From positions 1-9,086 of the forward strand of contig QNEY01000052.1 in assembly GCA_003645385.1 (NCBI GenBank): DNA of 9,086 nt, in the 5' to 3' direction. Every line of letters begins with the position of its first letter. Within the stretch, counting starts at the first letter, position 1. Shown piece after piece: positions 1-5,543 of the stretch. Source of the stretch: Gammaproteobacteria bacterium. GTDB taxonomy: Bacteria > Pseudomonadota > Gammaproteobacteria > Nitrosococcales > Methylophagaceae. The notes beneath the pieces are model-generated. The model ran no database searches. It was not told where the DNA came from and saw only the letters and a list, made by a program, of their open reading frames with translations. The translations under genes and the position numbers were made by a program.

Positions 1-536
1 ATCTTGACCGTGTTGGTTCAGGCAAAAATCTTCCTGATGATATTAACGTTATCATCGAAATCCCATCTCATTCAGACCCAGTAAAATACGAAGTTGATAA
101 GGAAACAGGTGCACTGTTTGTTGATCGATTTATGAATACAGCTATGTTCTATCCATGTAACTATGGCTATGTACCGCACACATTATCAGATGATGGTGAC
201 CCAGTTGATGTGCTAGTTATGAGCCCATATGCTTTGATCAGTGGTTCTGTTGTTCAGTGTCGTCCGGTGGGAATGTTGAAAATGACGGATGAAGCTGGTG
301 AGGATGCCAAAGTAGTCGCAGTGCCCCACGATAAAATGTATGACCATGTGGAAGATATCACTGACATTTCACCGCGTAAACTGGAAAAATTGGCTCACTT
401 CTTTGAACACTACAAAGATCTTGAAAAAAATAAATGGGTCAAAGTGGAAGGCTGGGTTGGTATTGAAGAAGCAAAAGCAGAAATTATGGACAGTGTAGAT
501 CGTTTCAATGCTGCACCTGAAAAACCACATTTCTAA
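1..536 (+). CDS. ppa: Inorganic pyrophosphatase, family I (5' end cut by window edge)
   Basis: Cytoplasmic Mg-dependent enzyme hydrolysing pyrophosphate to two phosphates, which drives biosynthetic reactions forward. The reading frame is open from base 3 and gives 177 residues before TAA. The Escherichia coli enzyme has 176 residues including its start, so only about one to a few N-terminal residues lie upstream. An internal ATG at 132 is not the start, because the sequence before it (LDRVGSGKNLPDDINVIIEI and on to KYEVDK, GALFVDRF) is conserved family sequence. Visible active-site elements are YPCNYGY, the metal-binding signature DGDPVDVLV with its three aspartates, DEAGEDAK with two further Asp and a Lys, and HYKDLE with the Tyr-Lys pair near the C terminus. 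The C-terminal tail (NAAPEKPHF) differs from E. coli. Followed by a strong intrinsic terminator. Identification is very secure. Confidence 0.97.
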   Translation, partial: LDRVGSGKNLPDDINVIIEIPSHSDPVKYEVDKETGALFVDRFMNTAMFYPCNYGYVPHTLSDDGDPVDVLVMSPYALISGSVVQCRPVGMLKMTDEAGEDAKVVAVPHDKMYDHVEDITDISPRKLEKLAHFFEHYKDLEKNKWVKVEGWVGIEEAKAEIMDSVDRFNAAPEKPHF

Positions 537-557
537 ATTTTAATACAACATTCTTTG

Positions 558-599
558 TCGGCGAGCTGATTTTAATGATCAGACTCGCCGAACTTTTTT
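558..599 (+). terminator. Rho-independent terminator after ppa
   Basis: The arm TCGGCGAG (558-565) continues as CTGAT (566-570). It pairs with ATCAG (578-582) and, after a one-base bulge at 583, with CTCGCCGA (584-591). That makes a 13-bp GC-rich stem with a 7-base loop. A run of six T follows at 594-599. The position, 22 bp after the ppa stop, fits termination of ppa. The next start codon is only 16 bp after the T-tract. Confidence 0.9.
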
Positions 600-615
600 C
601 TGCAACAGGTGAATT

Positions 616-1455
616 ATGACAACTTTGGTATTGCAAGGTGCTGGACTGACAACGCATTCTAGTGAACAAATTGCTGAAAAATTACAGGCTGATAAGCAAG
701 ATTTTATGGGGTTTAGTCTGGTTAACACAGATGTGGAAGTAGAGGCATTAGATATTCTTCGCGATGACTACACATTTGATATCAATGTATTACCAGAGGA
801 TTTTATTCCATCTGGAACTCGATTGTTGGTTATGGATATGGATTCAACGCTGATCAATATTGAATGTGTTGATGAGATTGCAGACTTTGTAAATGTAAAG
901 CCTCAGGTTGCGGCGATAACGGAATCAGCCATGCGTGGTGAGATTGATTTTGAAACTTCATTACGCCAACGTGTGTCTTTATTAAAAGGTCTGGAAGTTA
1001 GTGCATTGACACGTGTTTATGAGGATCGGTTACAACTTAACTCAGGTGCTGAAGTGATGTTAAAACGACTTCAACAACAAGGTATCAAAATAGCACTTGT
1101 TTCAGGTGGTTTTACTTTTTTCACAGAGCGGTTAAAACTGCGTCTCGGTTTGGATTACACGATGGCCAATGTATTAGGTGAAGATAATGGTCGATTAACT
1201 GGTGAAGTAGAGGGTGATGTCTGTGGGGCACAAGCTAAAGCTGATTTTCTTTTAGCTCATTGTGACAAACTGAATATCTCACCATCGCAAGTGGTTGCGA
1301 TGGGTGATGGCGCCAATGATTTGATGATGATGAATGAAGCTGGCTTGAGTGTGGCTTATCACGCCAAGCCAAAAGTTCAGAAACAAGCAAAGACGAGATT
1401 AAATTATTGTGGGCTTGAAGGGGTATTAGGATTGTTACAACTTGAATTTAACTAA
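616..1455 (+). CDS. serB: Phosphoserine phosphatase SerB
   Basis: HAD-superfamily phosphatase converting O-phosphoserine to L-serine, the last step of the phosphorylated serine pathway; cytoplasmic. The 279-residue product shows all HAD motifs in order: motif I DMDSTL with nucleophile D74 and acid/base D76, motif II SGG at 163-165, the motif III Lys at K208, and motif IV GDGANDL with D231 and D235. The cap segment between motifs I and II contains the SerB-typical ECVDEIAD and AMRGEIDF, where the Glu and Arg contact substrate. The N-terminal region before motif I is about 70 residues, shorter than in the 322-residue E. coli protein, and I recognise no regulatory motif in it. The ATG at 616 has AGGTGA at 607-612 as a weak ribosome binding site. 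Only 16 bp separate it from the ppa terminator, so I see no room for a separate conventional promoter between the two. Confidence 0.95.
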   Translation: MTTLVLQGAGLTTHSSEQIAEKLQADKQDFMGFSLVNTDVEVEALDILRDDYTFDINVLPEDFIPSGTRLLVMDMDSTLINIECVDEIADFVNVKPQVAAITESAMRGEIDFETSLRQRVSLLKGLEVSALTRVYEDRLQLNSGAEVMLKRLQQQGIKIALVSGGFTFFTERLKLRLGLDYTMANVLGEDNGRLTGEVEGDVCGAQAKADFLLAHCDKLNISPSQVVAMGDGANDLMMMNEAGLSVAYHAKPKVQKQAKTRLNYCGLEGVLGLLQLEFN

Positions 1456-1531
1456 AATAAGCTTGAAAATTATAACAATCACCCTCACCTTGAAGGGTTA
1501 GAAATAATTATATTTAAAAGAGGTTTTTAAG

Positions 1532-1846
1532 ATGGATGTAATGGAACATATTAAACAGTCAATTGAATCAAATCCGGTTATCCTGTTCATGAAGGGAACC
1601 CCGGAATTTCCACAATGTGGATTTTCAAGTCGATCTTCACAAGCATTGGCTGCATGTGGTGCAGAGTTTGCTTATATAAATGTATTGGCAGAGCCAGAAG
1701 TACGTGAAAATTTACATCGCTATGCAGATTGGCCTACATTTCCACAGCTATATGTAAATGGCGAATTAATTGGCGGTTGTGATATCGTTATTGAAATGTA
1801 TGAAAGTGGTGATTTACAAACATTAGTTGAACAAGCGAGTAAATAA
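1532..1846 (+). CDS. grxD: Monothiol glutaredoxin GrxD (CGFS type)
   Basis: Small cytoplasmic CGFS glutaredoxin. Family members bind a [2Fe-2S] cluster with glutathione, usually as a dimer or with a BolA partner, and hand it to client proteins. The 104-residue length matches the family. Visible features are KGTPEFPQCGFS with the single active cysteine at C29 (C29-G30-F31-S32), K21 before the loop, the glutathione-binding WPTFPQ with cis-Pro at 67-72, and GGCD at 81-84. The start at 1532 is supported by AAGAGG at 1518-1523, eight bases upstream; an in-frame ATG three codons later would lie further from that site. It leads a tight cluster: clpS starts 5 bp after its stop. The 76-bp gap after serB contains no clear terminator. 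A weak promoter candidate, TTGTTA (1432-1437) and TAAAAT (1453-1458) with a short 15-bp spacer, lies at the end of serB. Confidence 0.95.
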   Translation: MDVMEHIKQSIESNPVILFMKGTPEFPQCGFSSRSSQALAACGAEFAYINVLAEPEVRENLHRYADWPTFPQLYVNGELIGGCDIVIEMYESGDLQTLVEQASK

Positions 1847-1851
1847 CAACA

Positions 1852-2178
1852 ATGAGTGATGAACACGATCATGATTGGCACGGTGATAATCAGTTAGCTA
1901 TTTCACCGGTTAAGCCAGAGTTGCAACGTCCTCCCAAGTATCGGGTGCTGATGCTCAATGATGACTACACACCAATGGATTTTGTAATTGAAGTTTTAGA
2001 AGGCCTATTTAGCATGGAGCGTGAGAATGCGACACGTACTATGTTACAAGTTCATACTGAAGGGCTGGCACCTTGTGGCATTTTTACTTTTGAAATTGCT
2101 GAGGCCAAGGTTGAGCAAGCAAATAGCTATGCACAACAGCATGGTCATCCTTTGCAATGTACGATGGAAGAAGAATAA
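1852..2178 (+). CDS. clpS: ATP-dependent Clp protease adaptor ClpS
   Basis: Adaptor that recognises bacterial N-degrons (N-terminal Leu, Phe, Tyr, Trp) and delivers such proteins to ClpAP. The 108-residue product has a mobile His/Asp-rich N-terminal extension (EHDHDWHGD, residues 4-12) followed by the ClpS core starting at about residue 28. The N-degron pocket is intact: N36-D37-D38 in the LNDDYTPMDFV signature, the gatekeeper Met at M42, and H68 in QVHTEG. The conserved GIFTFEIAEAKV strand follows. The start lies 5 bp after the grxD stop. I see no good Shine-Dalgarno sequence just before it, so translation may be coupled to grxD. clpA, its partner, follows after 37 bp. The adjacent pair makes the assignment secure. 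Confidence 0.96.
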   Translation: MSDEHDHDWHGDNQLAISPVKPELQRPPKYRVLMLNDDYTPMDFVIEVLEGLFSMERENATRTMLQVHTEGLAPCGIFTFEIAEAKVEQANSYAQQHGHPLQCTMEEE

Positions 2179-2215
2179 GTTACAACGCCAATATGTCAGA
2201 TAGAGAGGCAGGAAA

Positions 2216-4465
2216 ATGCTAAGTAAAGAGCTTGAACAAACCTTAAGCCAGGCATTTAGTTATGCTCGTAAACGCTCCCATGAATTCTTAACGGTAGAAC
2301 ATTTAATGTTGGCCCTGTTGGAAAATGGTCAAGCGTTAGCAGTATTACAATCTTGTGATGTGAATATAGTTACTCTGAGGCAAGAGTTGAGTGATTTTCT
2401 CGCTGATAACTTAGCGACATTACCAGAAGATAGTGAGCGTGAAACTCAACCAACTTTAGCTTTCCAGCGCATTTTACAACGTGCAGTAATGCATGTTCAG
2501 TCTTCTGGTGGCAACGAAGTGACCGGTGCTAATGTATTAGTTTCAATTTTCTCTGAGCAACAATCACAAGCAGTATATTTACTACAAAAACAAGATGTTA
2601 CGCGTCTTGACGTGGTAAACTCTATCAGTCATAGCAATGCTGATGAGGCTATTGAATTAAAGTCGGAGGATGATACTGACAAGGAAGAAGCGGCACAAGA
2701 TAGTAAAAACCCGCTTACTTTGTATGCAAGTAATCTCAATGCTTTGGCAGAAGAGGGCAAAATTGATCCTCTTATTGGTCGTAACCATGAAGTCGAGCGT
2801 ACATTGCAGATCCTATGTCGTCGCCGAAAAAACAATCCTCTATTTGTTGGCGAGGCAGGTGTTGGTAAAACAGCACTTGCAGAAGGCCTTGCAAGGCGTA
2901 TTGTATTAGGAGAGGTGCCTGAGATACTAGGAACAGCTGTTATATATTCTCTAGATATGGGGGCGTTAGTTGCTGGCACTAAGTATCGAGGTGATTTTGA
3001 AAAGCGCTTGAAAGCCTTGTTGCGTGAAATTAAAAAGCAAGACAATGCGGTTTTATTTATTGATGAAATTCACACATTGATTGGTGCTGGCTCTGCTGGA
3101 AATAGTGCAATGGATGCAGCTAATTTACTTAAGCCTTTGTTGGCTAGTGGTGAGTTGAAATGTATTGGCTCAACTACTTTCAAGGAATATCGTGGCATAT
3201 TTGAGCATGACCATGCATTAACACGTCGATTCCAAAAAATTGATGTACCTGAACCTTCTGTCGAAGAAACGATACAAATATTGAAAGGACTAAAACCAGG
3301 ATTAGAAAAACATCACGAGGTTCGCTATACCAATGCGGCACTTGAGCAAGCAGCTGAACTTGCTGACCGCCATATTAATGATCGATTTTTACCCGATAAG
3401 GCAATAGACGTATTAGATGAAGTAGGTGCCGCACAACGTATTTTGCCCAAATCAAAACGCAAAAAAATGATCGGTGTCACAGACGTGCAAAATATTGTTG
3501 CTAAGATTGCTCGTATTCCTGCCAAAACAATCAACAATGCCGACAAAGATAATTTGCGAAGCCTGGAAAGTAACCTGAAGCACGTTATATTTGGTCAAGA
3601 TAAAGCTATTTCAGCTCTGTCAGCTGCGATCAAAATGGCACGATCAGGTCTAGGTCATCCAGAACGTCCAACAGGTTCATTTCTTTTTTCTGGCCCGACA
3701 GGGGTAGGGAAAACAGAAGTGACTCGTCAGCTTGCCCATAATCTAGGCGTTGAATTGATTCGGTTTGATATGTCTGAATATATGGAAAGTCATACTGTTT
3801 CACGCTTGATTGGTGCACCTCCGGGTTATGTTGGATATGATCAGGGTGGCTTGTTGACTGAAGCTGTGACCAAACAACCACATGCTGTGTTATTGCTTGA
3901 TGAAATAGAAAAGGCGCATCCAGATGTGTTTAACCTATTGTTACAAGTCATGGATCATGGAACCTTAACTGATAATAATGGCCGTAAAGCTGATTTCCGT
4001 CATGTGATATTAGTTATGACCAGCAATGCTGGTGCCCAGGAAATGGGCAGATCATCGATGGGCTTTACAGAACAAGATCACCAAACTGATGGAATGGAAG
4101 TTATCAAACGGGCATTTACGCCGGAGTTTCGTAATAGATTGGATGGCATTATTCAATTTAAATCATTGTCATCGGAAGCAGTTTTACGTGTTGCCGATAA
4201 ATCCGTACTTGAACTGGAAATGTTATTGCAAGACAAAAATGTCACTTTGGAAATTGATAATGATGCTCGTCAATGGCTGGCGGATCATGGTTATGATGTA
4301 CAAATGGGAGCACGACCAATGGCTCGCCTGGTTCAAGAGAAGATCAAACGTCCACTTGCTGATGAGCTATTGTTTGGCAAGTTAAGCGATGGAGGCCATG
4401 TTCGAGTGGTACTTAAAGAGGGTGAGTTGGCACTTGATTTCGTATCTGAAAAAGAATCTGTTTAA
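2216..4465 (+). CDS. clpA: ATP-dependent Clp protease ATP-binding subunit ClpA
   Basis: Hexameric AAA+ unfoldase that threads proteins into the ClpP peptidase chamber; ClpS docks on its N-domain. It has 749 residues against 758 in E. coli. Domains in order are the Clp N-domain (about 1-140), an acidic linker (about 141-165), AAA-1 with Walker A GEAGVGKT at 212-219, pore loop KYRG at 256-259 and Walker B VLFIDE at 279-284, then AAA-2 with Walker A GPTGVGKT at 493-500, pore loop GYVG at 537-540, Walker B LLLDE at 559-563 and sensor-2 GARPMAR at 698-704. There is no ClpB-type coiled-coil middle domain. The ClpP-docking tripeptide, IGL in E. coli, appears here as MGF at 615-617. The start is supported by GAGAGG at 2203-2208, seven bases upstream. 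It is probably cotranscribed with grxD and clpS. I see no convincing terminator after its stop. Confidence 0.97.
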   Translation: MLSKELEQTLSQAFSYARKRSHEFLTVEHLMLALLENGQALAVLQSCDVNIVTLRQELSDFLADNLATLPEDSERETQPTLAFQRILQRAVMHVQSSGGNEVTGANVLVSIFSEQQSQAVYLLQKQDVTRLDVVNSISHSNADEAIELKSEDDTDKEEAAQDSKNPLTLYASNLNALAEEGKIDPLIGRNHEVERTLQILCRRRKNNPLFVGEAGVGKTALAEGLARRIVLGEVPEILGTAVIYSLDMGALVAGTKYRGDFEKRLKALLREIKKQDNAVLFIDEIHTLIGAGSAGNSAMDAANLLKPLLASGELKCIGSTTFKEYRGIFEHDHALTRRFQKIDVPEPSVEETIQILKGLKPGLEKHHEVRYTNAALEQAAELADRHINDRFLPDKAIDVLDEVGAAQRILPKSKRKKMIGVTDVQNIVAKIARIPAKTINNADKDNLRSLESNLKHVIFGQDKAISALSAAIKMARSGLGHPERPTGSFLFSGPTGVGKTEVTRQLAHNLGVELIRFDMSEYMESHTVSRLIGAPPGYVGYDQGGLLTEAVTKQPHAVLLLDEIEKAHPDVFNLLLQVMDHGTLTDNNGRKADFRHVILVMTSNAGAQEMGRSSMGFTEQDHQTDGMEVIKRAFTPEFRNRLDGIIQFKSLSSEAVLRVADKSVLELEMLLQDKNVTLEIDNDARQWLADHGYDVQMGARPMARLVQEKIKRPLADELLFGKLSDGGHVRVVLKEGELALDFVSEKESV

Positions 4466-4802
4466 CGTCTTAAAATTATCATGATAGTGCCTACTACCGT
4501 GTTGATATAGATATAGTGATAGATAAGAATTCACTAATTTGAAATAAGTTATGCACCAATTAACTGTGCTTGTAAATCTATTCTCAAGGAAGTGGTTCTA
4601 ACTAGTTGATAAATAAAACATGCTTTATAAGTTTATGATTTATAAGGATAATATTGAGGTGGTTAAAAAGTGACCATTTTGAGTTGAGTGCTTAATTATG
4701 AGGGGCTTAGCGTTCTTCTAAAGAGTTAATCACAGAGTTATCCACAGATAATGTGGGTAACTATTACAGATTTATGACAGCCAAGTTCGAGCTAAATAAA
4801 AA
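4466..4802. other. Gene-free spacer between convergent clpA and btuR
   Basis: 337 bp of AT-rich sequence between two genes that converge, so no promoter for either neighbour is expected here. I find no credible ORF: the longest ATG frames I could read are about 17 codons (for example 4620-4673) and lack ribosome binding sites. It contains a short GATATA tandem (4504-4515), a 6-bp stem TAGTGA/TCACTA with an 11-base loop (4514-4536), and the DnaA-box-like cluster listed separately. No strong hairpin plus T-tract is visible on either strand, so the 3' ends of clpA and btuR transcripts are unexplained. Confidence 0.7.
4725..4761. promoter_or_regulatory. Cluster of three DnaA-box-like 9-mers with a perfect-length palindrome
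   Basis: Against the DnaA-box consensus TTATNCACA, TTATCCACA at 4738-4746 is a perfect match, TTAATCACA at 4726-4734 has one mismatch, and TTACCCACA on the minus strand at 4752-4760 has one mismatch. The first two lie in a tandem imperfect repeat, GTTAATCACAGA then GTTATCCACAGA (4725-4748, 10 of 12 identical). The second and third form an inverted repeat, GTTATCCACA / TGTGGGTAAC (4737-4746 and 4752-4761), 10 bp with one G:U in RNA and a 5-base GATAA loop. A further near match, TTATGCACC, lies at 4549-4557. The same palindrome could instead work as an RNA hairpin at the 3' ends of the convergent transcripts, although neither side has a following T-tract. DnaA binding is inferred from motif match only. 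Confidence 0.45.
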
Positions 4803-5414
4803 CTATAATTCAATACCTTTTTGAGCTTGAATTCCGGTACGAAACGCGTGTTTTACATCTTCAATTCTGCTCACTGTATCTGCAGCCTCAATAACAATAT
4901 CGGAGGCACCACGACCAGTAATAATGACATGCTGCATTACAGGTCTGTTTGCAATATCAGTCAGTACTGTTTTGGTATCAAGATATTTCATCTTTAACAC
5001 GATATTCAATTCATCGAGTAATACAAGGCTAATACTTGGGTCCTGTAAGAATTTTTTACAAATTTTCCACCCAGCTTCGGCTGAAGCAATATCTTGTTCC
5101 AGATTTTGAGTATCCCAAGTAAAGCCATCACCGGTAACATGATATTCAACGTTATCAGGGAAACGGCGGAAGAAGGTTTCTTCACCTGTACTCGATGCTC
5201 CCTTAATAAATTGCACAATACCCACACGCATATCGTGGCCTAAGGCTCGAGCAACCATGCCAAATCCTGATGAACTCTTGCCTTTGCCATTTCCAGTAAT
5301 AACTAGTAACAGGCCTTTATCTTGTTTGGCTTGCTGAATACTCTGATCTACAGCAGATTTTTGGCGTTTCATTCGTTGTTGGTGGCGTTCTTTTTTATCA
5401 GATTTTATATTCAT
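4803..5414 (-). CDS. btuR: Cob(I)yrinic acid a,c-diamide / cobinamide adenosyltransferase (BtuR/CobO/CobA)
   Basis: Transfers the 5'-deoxyadenosyl group of ATP to the cobalt of corrinoids, giving adenosylcobalamin or its precursors; cytoplasmic. The 203-residue product is close to E. coli BtuR (196). Visible features are a basic, glutamine-rich N-terminal helix (1-33), the P-loop TGNGKGKSS at 40-48, VQFIKG at 67-72, GFTWDTQN at 97-104 with the conserved W100, the Walker-B-like VLLDELN at 131-137, ITGRGA at 165-170, and the family C-terminal pattern HAFRTGIQAQKGIE. The P-loop reads GKS-S where E. coli has GKT-T, a conservative change. It lies downstream of btuB on the same strand but behind a strong terminator, and the 48 bp before its start hold neither a riboswitch nor a clear Shine-Dalgarno site. 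It therefore probably has its own weak promoter or lives on read-through. Confidence 0.95.
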   Translation of the reverse strand: MNIKSDKKERHQQRMKRQKSAVDQSIQQAKQDKGLLLVITGNGKGKSSSGFGMVARALGHDMRVGIVQFIKGASSTGEETFFRRFPDNVEYHVTGDGFTWDTQNLEQDIASAEAGWKICKKFLQDPSISLVLLDELNIVLKMKYLDTKTVLTDIANRPVMQHVIITGRGASDIVIEAADTVSRIEDVKHAFRTGIQAQKGIEL

Positions 5415-5462
5415 AATAAATAGATAGTGATGGGATAAAAATCACAATAACAAATAAAGCAT

Positions 5463-5495
5463 AAAAAAGGCGGATAAATGATTTTATCCGCCTTT
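5463..5495 (-). terminator. Rho-independent terminator after btuB
   Basis: The arms 5466-5478 (AAAGGCGGATAAA on +) and 5483-5495 are perfectly complementary, giving a 13-bp stem with a 4-base loop. On the minus strand the stem runs into six T (5468-5463), so it works best for transcripts coming from btuB. It lies 48 bp past the btuB stop and 48 bp before the btuR start. Confidence 0.92.
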
Positions 5496-5543
5496 ACTAC
5501 TGATATGGTGTAAATATTTTCTAGATTAAACTACAAATAAGCA

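Noticed and set aside
1481..1498. Small hairpin ACCCT/AGGGT between serB and grxD
   Set aside because: Only 5 bp with an 8-base loop and no T-tract; not a credible terminator.
2629..3045. 138-codon open frame on the minus strand
   Set aside because: It lies wholly inside clpA, opposite conserved AAA-1 coding sequence; the translation has no recognisable domain and is a codon shadow.
4026..4385. 119-codon open frame on + inside the 3' part of clpA
   Set aside because: Out-of-frame shadow of clpA AAA-2; no ribosome binding site and a composition unlike a protein domain.
4514..4540. Stem TAGTGA/TCACTA after clpA as its terminator
   Set aside because: Six AT-rich pairs with an 11-base loop and only ATTT following; too weak to call.
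4620..4673. 17-codon frame MLYKFMIYKDNIEVVKK in the clpA-btuR spacer
   Set aside because: Too short, no ribosome binding site, and AT-rich low-complexity context.
4737..4761. Palindrome as a classic bidirectional terminator
   Set aside because: The 10-bp stem is good, but neither strand has a T-run after it; kept instead as a DnaA-box-like cluster with the RNA hairpin as the alternative.
4725..4761. Chromosomal replication origin
   Set aside because: No dnaA, dnaN, gidA or rpmH neighbourhood and only three or four boxes; at most an accessory DnaA site.
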